DNA from: Hippea sp. KM1
GTDB lineage: Bacteria; Campylobacterota_A; Desulfurellia; Desulfurellales; Hippeaceae
Assembly (NCBI RefSeq): GCF_000526195.1
Contig: NZ_JAFP01000001.1
Coordinates: 1,152,001 to 1,216,000 of the forward strand
DNA: 64,000 bases
Reading direction: 5' to 3'
Part shown: piece after piece, positions 1 to 7,013 of the stretch
How the letters are laid out: each line of letters opens with the position of its first letter
Numbering within the stretch: the first letter of the stretch is position 1
Position numbers and translations under genes: made by a program
Notes under the pieces: generated by a model
Database searches by the model: none
What the model was told of the DNA's origin: nothing
Seen by the model: the letters and a program-made list of their open reading frames with translations, nothing else

Positions 1-861
1 ATGGAAAAAATCATAGAAATAGAAAGACTTGTCCCAATAGCATCGGAAGACCTAAAAAAACTGAAACATTTGTTGGAGAATATGGAAAAAAACAGAAAGC
101 CTGTAGTTGCCGCTATAGGTTTATATAACCACGGCAAGAGCTCAATATTAAACGCTTTGATTGACGATTTAGATAACAGAACTTTCAAAGTAGCCGACAA
201 AAGAGAAACAAAGAGAATAGAAATAAAAGATATGGATGATTTTGTATACATGGATACACCTGGTATAGATGCAAGGGAAGACGACGACAGAAGGGTTTTA
301 GACGCTGTCATGGATATTGATGCTATACTTTTTGTTCATAACCCTTCAACAGGTGAGCTTGCAAGCAAAGAAGTGGAGTTTTTACATCTGATTAGAAAGA
401 GTTTTAAGGATGTTAGAGAATTTGCAGATAGAACGATTTTTGTGTTGTCTCGTATAGATGAATTGGAAGAGGGTGAGGTTGAAAGGGTAAAAAATAAAAT
501 AAAAAGCCAAATAAAGGAATACTTAGGAGCTGATATTTACATAAAAGAGGTGTCGGCCAAAAGGTATTTTAAGGGTGTAAAGGAAAACAAAAATATTTTT
601 ATTGAAAAAAGTGGTATAGTTTCCTTGATGGATGCGATTTTTACTATAATTAGATTAAATGCTGACAAAATGATGGCTTCTAAAAAAGAGAAAGTTATAA
701 AAACCATAGATTCTATAATATCTAATTTAAACAGAAGAGCTAAAAAACTGTATAAAGAAGTAAATATTCTAACACAAGAAAAGCAAAAATTTGAGTCAGA
801 CATTTTTGAGGAATTGTGGCTAATAAATTCTACAATAGAAGAGTACAAGAAAGCTTTATAA
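1..861 (+). CDS. Dynamin-like GTPase, first gene of cassette
   Basis: Predicted GTP-binding protein of the bacterial dynamin/LeoA-like type, 286 aa. Residues 40-48 form a P-loop (GLYNHGKSS), residues 85-88 are the DTPG switch motif, and SRID at 150-153 stands where a canonical N/TKxD guanine-specificity motif is expected, so that motif is degenerate. Residues about 225-286 are charged and probably helical, as in the stalk of dynamins, but much shorter than usual. No signal peptide or membrane segment is visible. The reading frame starts at base 1 of the window, so any upstream start, promoter or further operon gene is unseen. It is followed after 12 nt by a small helical protein and then two larger GTPases on the same strand. 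Its role is not known; membrane-associated GTPase is the family expectation. Confidence 0.75.
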   Translation: MEKIIEIERLVPIASEDLKKLKHLLENMEKNRKPVVAAIGLYNHGKSSILNALIDDLDNRTFKVADKRETKRIEIKDMDDFVYMDTPGIDAREDDDRRVLDAVMDIDAILFVHNPSTGELASKEVEFLHLIRKSFKDVREFADRTIFVLSRIDELEEGEVERVKNKIKSQIKEYLGADIYIKEVSAKRYFKGVKENKNIFIEKSGIVSLMDAIFTIIRLNADKMMASKKEKVIKTIDSIISNLNRRAKKLYKEVNILTQEKQKFESDIFEELWLINSTIEEYKKAL

Positions 862-873
862 GTGGAGGATCGT

Positions 874-1302
874 ATGTTTATTATATATGATTTAGTTGAA
901 TACATTTATAATCAAATAAAAGAATTAGTTGACCCTGAGCCAACGCCAACACCGCCATCTCATGCCTATAGAAAGAAAGACGAGAGCGAGTATTTAAAAA
1001 GAAAAAAACAGGAAGAGGAGAGGCGAAGATATATATTAAGCAGGGAGTTGAACTCATACAAAAGCCAATCTGCTATATTCATGAAAAACAAATATGGAGT
1101 TACAATAAACTTTGAGCCCAGTGGGTCGGATATCCATGAGTTAGGCTCTAAACGTATAGACTTTAAAAATGTTTTTCTGGTGTCTGCAGGAGAACAATAT
1201 AAAAACCTTTGTTATGAGATAGAACAAAAGGAAAGCGAGTTAAAGAGGATAGTTGAAGCGATTAATGAATTAGAAAAAATTAAAAGGAGTATGCAGGGAT
1301 GA
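874..1302 (+). CDS. Small helical/coiled-coil protein of GTPase cassette
   Basis: Predicted 142 aa protein with no family that I recognise. The start chosen is ATG 874 because GGAGG lies five bases before it; an upstream in-frame GTG (862) overlaps that ribosome site. After a hydrophobic N-terminal stretch there is a Pro/Thr-rich linker (around residues 20-32), then a Lys/Glu/Arg-rich helix and a C-terminal heptad-like helix. It lies between two dynamin-like GTPase genes and its stop overlaps the next start (ATGA), so translational coupling is likely. By context it could be a partner, or the detached helical arm of the short GTPase upstream. This is inference only. Confidence 0.6.
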   Translation: MFIIYDLVEYIYNQIKELVDPEPTPTPPSHAYRKKDESEYLKRKKQEEERRRYILSRELNSYKSQSAIFMKNKYGVTINFEPSGSDIHELGSKRIDFKNVFLVSAGEQYKNLCYEIEQKESELKRIVEAINELEKIKRSMQG

Positions 1303-3074
1303 ACACTGAGGTAATGGAGAAATTTTATAGGGGAATAGAGGAAATAAGTGTTCATTCAAAGGATTCCCAGGCATTTCTTGAGAGGATAAATAAGATACTG
1401 GAAGGTTTCTCCAAAAAAGTGGAAGCAACTGATATAGCGCGCAGTTTAAGAAAAAATAGGGACATGTACGAACTGGCAACCAATGTTTTAGAGAATATAA
1501 AAAACGGTGTAAATGCTTGGAATGCAGAAATAAACAAATTAATCAAAGAGGAAAAGCTCAGGGAGGAGCTTAGAAATGAATTTGTTGTTATAATCTATGG
1601 TAAAGTGAAAGCAGGGAAAAGCACGCTTGGCAATTTTGTAGCCAAAAACCCAATCAGCAAAAAACTTAATAAAAAGCCGTTCTTTTTTGTTTACGACAAA
1701 GCGGGTAATAAACAAAGTATAGAAGAGCTACAGGAAATAAAGGATGACTCAGGATTTAAGACGGACACTTTGGAATGTACTTCGGAAATACAGGGTTTTA
1801 AGCTTGATGGGTTAGCTTGGATTGATACGCCTGGTTTAGCGTCTATGAATAAGGAAAACGGCGAACTGGCCAAACAGTATATAAACGCAGCCGATTTTAT
1901 AATCTTTCCTACTTCTTCTGATTCGCCTATGCAAAGAACAGAAATGAAAGAAATAGGCGAGCTAATAGAGTACAACAAGGTCTTCTATATTGTGATTACA
2001 AAATCAGACACATTTGAAGAAGACGAAAAGGATGGTGAAATTGTTAAGATAATCGTCAACAAAAGTCCAAGCACACGCAAGGCCCAAGAAGAAGATGTAA
2101 GAAAAAGGCTTAAGGAAGAGATAAATGATGTAAAGGATGAGATATTGAAAAATATAATATCTATCTCTGTTTTAACTGCAAAGAAAGGGCTTGAAGAAAA
2201 CAACGAAGAGTTGTTCGAGGGGAGCAATATAAAAGAATTCTATCATCTTATGAATGAAAAACTGGTTAAAAAGGCCGAATTTGTTAAAAAAAGCTCAAGA
2301 GAAGAAAGAATAGGAGGATTTATAGAAAATACCGTACTTGAAAACATAAGCAATCTAAAAAAACAGCTCACTTTTCTCGATGAGAAAAAGGCGGAAATAA
2401 GAAAAAAACTTGAGAGACTAAAGAGCGATTCGGTAAACGATGTTTATCAAATTGTAAACTTTGTTGTAGCTAAAAAGAGAGGAGAAATAGAATCTACGAA
2501 TATCAAGTTAAAGGTAAAAGAGATAGTTAAAGAGGTTAACGATGAAATTAAAGGTTTTACGATAGATAATTTAAAAAGTGTTTTTGATGAGTTCGATCAA
2601 GCATTGCTCAATTTTAGTATCAATCTCGATCCAGAAAAATACAAGATAAAAGAAAAGCATGAGAAGATAGAGATTTCAAGAGAAAAAGTATACAAGGATG
2701 TAGGTGGAGTTATTGGTGGAGCTATTGGTGGAGTTATTGGTGGAGCCATAGAAGGAGCTATTGTGGGATCAGAAGCAGGGCCAATAGGCACAATAATTGG
2801 TGGCGTAGTAGGTTTAATCATGGGAATGCAAGCTGGTAAAGCTGTTTCCACAACAAAGGTAGAAACAATAAAAATCGGTGATACAAAAGAAGAAACGCTG
2901 GCAAAACTAAGAGAGGATCTTATCAAAACCAAAACTGAAGAGGTTCAAGGTGCTTATGACTATATTTTGGAGAGCTTTTTGTACGAAATTGATAAAGCGA
3001 CACTCAAAATACATGAGTTGATAGAGAATTTTGAAAATGAAATGAATAGGTTATTGCAAGAAATAAGGGGGTGA
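1299..3074 (+). CDS. Dynamin-like GTPase with glycine-zipper segment
   Basis: Large GTPase, 591 aa. An N-terminal helical region (1-92) precedes the G domain: P-loop GKVKAGKS at 101-108, DTPG at 176-179 and an intact G4 motif TKSD at 234-237. Residues about 330-460 are long charged helices. About 467-511 is a striking Gly/Ile/Val repeat (VGGVIGGAIGG and similar), a glycine zipper of the kind that inserts into membranes. A final helical region follows. This order (helix, GTPase, helical stalk, membrane segment, helix) matches bacterial dynamin-like proteins, where the segment acts as a membrane paddle. The gene overlaps the previous one by 4 nt and is followed by another GTPase after 3 nt, so the proteins may work as a hetero-oligomer, as described for LeoABC of enterotoxigenic E. 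coli. Function here is inferred. Confidence 0.75.
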   Translation: MNTEVMEKFYRGIEEISVHSKDSQAFLERINKILEGFSKKVEATDIARSLRKNRDMYELATNVLENIKNGVNAWNAEINKLIKEEKLREELRNEFVVIIYGKVKAGKSTLGNFVAKNPISKKLNKKPFFFVYDKAGNKQSIEELQEIKDDSGFKTDTLECTSEIQGFKLDGLAWIDTPGLASMNKENGELAKQYINAADFIIFPTSSDSPMQRTEMKEIGELIEYNKVFYIVITKSDTFEEDEKDGEIVKIIVNKSPSTRKAQEEDVRKRLKEEINDVKDEILKNIISISVLTAKKGLEENNEELFEGSNIKEFYHLMNEKLVKKAEFVKKSSREERIGGFIENTVLENISNLKKQLTFLDEKKAEIRKKLERLKSDSVNDVYQIVNFVVAKKRGEIESTNIKLKVKEIVKEVNDEIKGFTIDNLKSVFDEFDQALLNFSINLDPEKYKIKEKHEKIEISREKVYKDVGGVIGGAIGGVIGGAIEGAIVGSEAGPIGTIIGGVVGLIMGMQAGKAVSTTKVETIKIGDTKEETLAKLREDLIKTKTEEVQGAYDYILESFLYEIDKATLKIHELIENFENEMNRLLQEIRG

Positions 3075-3077
3075 AGT

Positions 3078-4589
3078 ATGGAAAATGGCTTGATAAACAA
3101 AAACTACTATCTTGAAAAAATCGAAAGTATAAAAAAATGTTTGCCAGGAGATTCTGATGTTCTCGAATTAGAAAAAAAGGTTAGAGAGAAACTTGAGGAA
3201 TTCAGACCTTATTTAATGGTCTACGGCATATATAATTCTGGAAAAAGCACATTAATAAACGCCCTTTTTGGAAGAGATGTGGCCGAGGTAGATGATGTGC
3301 CAAAAACTGATAAGGTGCAGAAATATGAAATTAACGGTGTTATCATTTATGATACGCCAGGAATCGATGCACCTATAGAACATGAGAGGGTAACAGAAGA
3401 ACATCTAAAAAAATGCGAAGTAGTGCTTTTTGTGATGAGCAGTGATGCCTCTTTTGAAGAGAGAAAAGTTTATGAGAAAATAATAGAAATTTTAAAGATG
3501 AATAAGAAGGTCATAATTGTTCTAAACAACAAAAGTGGTGTTGATAACAAAGAAGGACAAAGAATGCTTAATAGAATCGAGGGAAACTTAATTAAAGTAA
3601 TGAACGAAACGGGTTTTAAGTCTGATAATATAGAAAGTTATTTTGTTAACCTAAAAAGCGCTTTAAAAGCAAAAAAAGAGAACAAGGAATTATTATTAGA
3701 GAAAAGCGGGATAAGGACCCTTGAACAAGCCATAGTAAAGGCAGCTATGCAATCTAAAGAAAATATATTGACGACCGTAGAAAACCTCATTTCTAATTTT
3801 ATTAGTGATAAGATAGAATCTCTAAGCAATCAAATAGAAGATGCAGTATTAAAAGAAAAAGAAAGGGTGCCATTAAGCATAAGAAAAGGAAAGGAAAGGG
3901 TGAAATACGAGGCTTTTGCTTTAATTGAGAAGAAAATCATAGATATGAGGGAAAAGATTAGAAGCTTGTTGTTAGAAAATACGGATTCTTACACTTTAGA
4001 AAACTACATTAGAAAAGAAATATTGGAAATACAGAATGAAATTTCCAATAAATTACAACAATCATCCGAATTTATTCTGGGCGAGGTAAATCTAACCATT
4101 AAAAAATTAGAGGAATTAGAAAACCAATTAGGTGGAGAAGACTCTGGAATAGGAGAGTACATTGAGAGTGGCTTGAAAGTGCTAAAAAACAAAGAAGTAA
4201 CCCAAAAAGGCCTATATTCTCTTCTTTTAAAACTAAGAGAATTTAAAGTACCTGGAATTAAAGGAAGGTGGAAAAGAACGCTTACTAAATGGGCAGGAAA
4301 ATGGGCCCAGCGCTTGGTAGTAATTTTTTCTATTGTGGAAATTGGTATTTCAATCAAAAAGCAAATGGACATGGAGAAAGAATTAAGAGAAAATATGATT
4401 AGAGCTAATAGTTTAGCAAGAGAGATAACCAATGAGATTGAAAATAATTTGAAGTCGTTTATTGAGGAAGCTATAAATGAATCTTACGGACCTATAGAAG
4501 AGCAGCTCGAGACTGAAATTTTATCACTAAAAAGTGAAAAGAACGAAGTAACAAGTAGAATAGATTGTCTTAAAAGTGTAGGGTTATAA
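3078..4589 (+). CDS. Dynamin-like GTPase with a membrane segment
   Basis: GTPase of 503 aa. P-loop GIYNSGKS at 50-57, DTPG at 92-95; the G4 position reads NNKSG (150-154), not NKxD, so nucleotide specificity is uncertain. Residues about 225-345 and 430-500 are predicted helices, and one hydrophobic stretch (about residues 412-430, RLVVIFSIVEIGI) could span or insert in a membrane. The P-loop region resembles the first GTPase of the operon (GLYNHGKS), suggesting old duplication, while the third gene is more distant. The start is ATG 3078 with an AAGGGGGTGA ribosome site. It is the last gene of the cassette; a hairpin at 4681-4713 probably ends the transcript. The cassette borders a CRISPR locus on the other strand. 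Confidence 0.72.
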   Translation: MENGLINKNYYLEKIESIKKCLPGDSDVLELEKKVREKLEEFRPYLMVYGIYNSGKSTLINALFGRDVAEVDDVPKTDKVQKYEINGVIIYDTPGIDAPIEHERVTEEHLKKCEVVLFVMSSDASFEERKVYEKIIEILKMNKKVIIVLNNKSGVDNKEGQRMLNRIEGNLIKVMNETGFKSDNIESYFVNLKSALKAKKENKELLLEKSGIRTLEQAIVKAAMQSKENILTTVENLISNFISDKIESLSNQIEDAVLKEKERVPLSIRKGKERVKYEAFALIEKKIIDMREKIRSLLLENTDSYTLENYIRKEILEIQNEISNKLQQSSEFILGEVNLTIKKLEELENQLGGEDSGIGEYIESGLKVLKNKEVTQKGLYSLLLKLREFKVPGIKGRWKRTLTKWAGKWAQRLVVIFSIVEIGISIKKQMDMEKELRENMIRANSLAREITNEIENNLKSFIEEAINESYGPIEEQLETEILSLKSEKNEVTSRIDCLKSVGL

Positions 4590-4680
4590 CTAATGTTGAA
4601 TCTATTATCGGCAGAAAAGGAGAAACTCAAATAGAGCTCGAAATAAAATTCAAATAGTCAGAGTTACCTCGATAAAATAG

Positions 4681-4713
4681 GTGGAAAACACGGGATAGCC
4701 CATTGTTTTCCAC
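4681..4713. terminator. Bidirectional hairpin terminator
   Basis: A perfect 10-bp inverted repeat (GTGGAAAACA at 4681-4690, TGTTTTCCAC at 4704-4713) with a 13-nt loop. T-rich sequence follows on both strands (TTTTTTATTATTT on +, CTATTTTATC on -). It sits between the + strand GTPase operon and the - strand CRISPR trailer, so it could end both transcripts. Apart from this hairpin, the stretch 4590-4991 holds the degenerate repeat and small ORF listed below and nothing else that I can support. Confidence 0.6.
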
Positions 4714-4802
4714 TCCTTCCTTTTTTATTATTTCTCCCTCAATCAATATAACAAAACACTCAAGTATTCTAATTTCTTTCCGTATGTGAAAATTGGGGTA
4801 TA

Positions 4803-4839
4803 GCTGATAAACCACCATTCAATGTACTCTTTAGTCTAC
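4803..4839 (-). repeat. Degenerate CRISPR repeat beyond the array's old end
   Basis: A 37-nt stretch aligns with the array repeat. It keeps CACCATTC, TACTC, AGTC and the final AC, about two thirds identity overall, and matches the array's 'TTCAAC' variant better than the main one. It lies 152 nt from the first clear repeat, a gap too long for one spacer and not a multiple of the repeat-spacer unit. It is best read as a decayed relic of an older, longer array. Confidence 0.5.
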
Positions 4840-4840
4840 G

Positions 4841-4942
4841 CTACATCATAATTGGTGATTTTGCACCAGGATATTTAATTCTAAAAAGTATCAGACCGGC
4901 AACACCAGTCACAATAATTGCTATCTTCACAGCAGTCTTCAT
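4841..4942 (-). CDS. Possible 33-residue single-helix membrane peptide
   Basis: A short frame beginning ATG at 4942 with a good ribosome site (AGGAGGTG, then 4 nt) and ending TAG at 4841. The product is 33 aa: a short basic N terminus (MKTAVK), one hydrophobic helix (IAIIVTGVAGLILF) and a basic tail. This is the usual shape of small membrane peptides, including type I toxins and phage peptides, but no family is recognised. It lies between the decayed repeat and the first intact repeat of the CRISPR array, on the array's transcribed strand. It could be a real small gene, a relic of foreign DNA, or chance. Confidence 0.35.
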   Translation of the reverse strand: MKTAVKIAIIVTGVAGLILFRIKYPGAKSPIMM

Positions 4943-4991
4943 TTTGCACCTCCTATGAATACTTGTGGCTGAACAGCACATTGCTTCAACC

Positions 4992-6607
4992 ATCTCGAAA
5001 TCACCATTTAACATACTCCCCAGTCGACCCGCTGTCTTCTTTGAGGCTCCTCTTTATAAAAATAGGTTTTATGTCTCGAAATCACCATTTAACATACTCC
5101 CCAGTCGACTCGAATAAAATTTTAGAGGAGGTGTCAGAATGGTGAATTCGTCTCGAAATCACCATTTAACATACTCCCCAGTCGACATGTATTCTGGACC
5201 AGAGGATTTCTTACTTAGTTTGAGAAAAGTCTCGAAATCACCATTCAACATACTCCTCAGTCGACTGCTCTTTCTGGACGAGTTGACAAATATCGACCGT
5301 CCAGACACGTCTCGAAATCACCATTCAACATACTCCTCAGTCGACTTCTAGAGCAGAGGATTTCTTACTTGGACTTCAAAAACTGTCTCGAATTCACCAT
5401 TCAACATACTCCTCAGTCGACAAACCCTTGAGAAGGACTCAAGCCTTCTCGGGGATAGGATTGAGGTCTCGAAATCACCATTTAACATACTCCTCAGTCG
5501 ACTTTCATTCGAAGAACTGCTCCACAGTTTACGGATGCTGAGACTTGTCTCGAAATCACCATTCAACATACTCCTCAGTCGACCTGGAGCAAGGAGTTTG
5601 AGCATCTGGGGGATTTGGTCAACTTGTCTCGAAATCACCATTCAACATACTCCTCAGTCGACAAAGTTCTTGTTACCACTGACAAATTGCCTCCTGATAT
5701 GTCTCGAAATCACCATTTAACATACTCCCCAGTCGACTCTAACGGATTCCTCAATATGGATTGGGAGAGAGCATATCAAGTCTCGAAATCACCATTTAAC
5801 ATACTCCCCAGTCGACAGAAATGGTTCAAGACAGGGTTCTATGTAGGAGTTGTTACATCTGTCTCGAAATCACCATTTAACATACTCCCCAGTCGACGGG
5901 TCAACTGCAAAAAGTCAAAGAGGAACACTATACAGACGTGGTGTCTCGAAATCACCATTTAACATACTCCCCAGTCGACAATGATTGCTATGTATATTAT
6001 CCCTAAAATCACCCAAGTGTCTCGAAATCACCATTTAACATACTCCCCAGTCGACGAAGAAAACACTTGGTGAAGTCCCTTACGGGATTATAGCAAGTCT
6101 CGAAATCACCATTTAACATACTCCCCAGTCGACCAACAATCTTGATAGAGTTGAAATATTTGCTTCGTAGGATCGAGTCTCGAAATCACCATTTAACATA
6201 CTCCCCAGTCGACAAAAGTTGATGATGTTGTAATGTTATTAAACAAATTGTTGTATTGTCTCGAAATCACCATTTAACATACTCCCCAGTCGACTGTTCG
6301 GAGCCATTATTGGATCCACAGAGCTGGACGAGGAAACGAAGTCTCGAAATCACCATTTAACATACTCCCCAGTCGACAATATGGATTCTACGTGGGTACT
6401 GCTATAACAACAATCCGTCTCGAAATCACCATTTAACATACTCCCCAGTCGACAAAATAAACTAAAGGAGGTGTTTTGAATGAGGCCGTTAGACGTCTCG
6501 AAATCACCATTTAACATACTCCCCAGTCGACGAGATCTCGAGACAAAGATTTATTGATTTTATTAAAAAAGTCTCGAAATCACCATTTAACATACTCCCC
6601 AGTCGAC
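4992..6607 (-). CRISPR. CRISPR array, 21 repeats of 37 nt and 20 spacers
   Basis: Direct repeats of 37 nt on the + strand begin GTCTCGAAAT and end AGTCGAC; spacers are 38-46 nt. Repeat starts are 4992, 5073, 5150, 5229, 5309, 5385, 5466, 5547, 5626, 5701, 5780, 5861, 5943, 6019, 6097, 6177, 6258, 6341, 6417, 6495 and 6571. Transcription is probably on the - strand: read that way the repeat ends TTCGAGAC, similar to the 8-nt 5' handle of type III crRNAs, a promoter and leader lie just right of 6607, and the cas genes are on -. The newest spacers are then at the right. The first repeat has A for G at its first base. Repeats 4, 5, 6, 8 and 9 carry TTCAAC/CTCCTC instead of TTTAAC/CTCCCC, and repeat 7 is a hybrid. 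A Cmr (III-B) system adjoins. Confidence 0.97.
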
Positions 6608-6621
6608 TGGTGTTATAACTA

Positions 6622-6650
6622 AGCATAATGCAAATTGCCGATTTTTTCAA
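6622..6650 (-). promoter_or_regulatory. Likely promoter of the CRISPR array
   Basis: On the - strand, TTGAAA (6650-6645) and TATGCT (6627-6622) are separated by 17 nt, close to the sigma-70 consensus. Transcription would begin within a few bases of the first repeat (ending 6607). This supports right-to-left transcription of the array. Confidence 0.5.
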
Positions 6651-6685
6651 ATCAATGGTTCTTGTTGTTTCTATGCAGTGATAGA

Positions 6686-7008
6686 AAAAAGTTGGAGAAT
6701 GTATGCCTAAATTCATTTTCAAACCCTGCATTCTGGGCATGTCATTTTCAGATATTGGCGTTTTGACAACAAATTAACTTTTGAAAAAGTTAGAGAATCA
6801 CCTTGTAAGATACAAAATAACCCTCGATTCTCCAACTTTTGCAAAAACACCCCTTAGAAAATGGCGTCAAATCAACATCCAAAAATCGCAAAAATCAAAA
6901 AGTTGGAGAATCGATTTTCAGAAAGACAAAAATATGGGATTCTCCAACTTTTTTGAAGCGATAACGAAATTATGTAAAAAATAAGGGGTAAAAAAGTTGG
7001 AGAATCGA
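6686..7008. repeat. Six copies of a 16-nt motif in the CRISPR leader
   Basis: The motif AAAAAGTTGGAGAATC occurs at 6686-6700 (+), 6784-6799 (+, one mismatch), 6826-6840 (-), 6897-6913 (+), 6938-6954 (-) and 6990-7008 (+). Copies two/three and four/five form two inverted pairs spanning 57 and 58 nt, so each could fold into a 15-16 bp hairpin with a 26-nt loop. The sequence between arms is not conserved. The whole AT-rich stretch 6608-7013 separates cas2 from the array and contains no convincing gene. The role is unknown: protein-binding sites for spacer integration or array transcription, or two copies of a small mobile hairpin, are both possible. Confidence 0.8.
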
Positions 7009-7013
7009 AACCG

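Noticed and set aside
73-82. A match to the leader motif core (GTTGGAGAAT) inside the first GTPase gene
   Set aside because: Ten bases only, within coding sequence and without the A-tract; expected by chance.
4632-4660. A further possible decayed repeat (CTCGAAAT followed by ATTCAA-like sequence)
   Set aside because: Needs gaps to align and lacks the 3' half of the repeat, so it cannot be told from chance.
4627-4818. 63-codon open frame on - between the GTPase cassette and the array
   Set aside because: It spans the terminator hairpin and part of the decayed CRISPR repeat, has no ribosome site and gives a composition unlike a real protein.
4918-5962. Several open frames of 60-115 codons across the CRISPR array on both strands
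   Set aside because: They merely read through repeats (recurring SRNHHLTYSPVD or VSKSPFNILPSR units) and are artefacts of the array.
6781-6984. 67-codon frame in the leader
   Set aside because: It begins at TTG without a ribosome site and is made of the repeated leader motif; its Lys/Ser-rich product resembles no protein.
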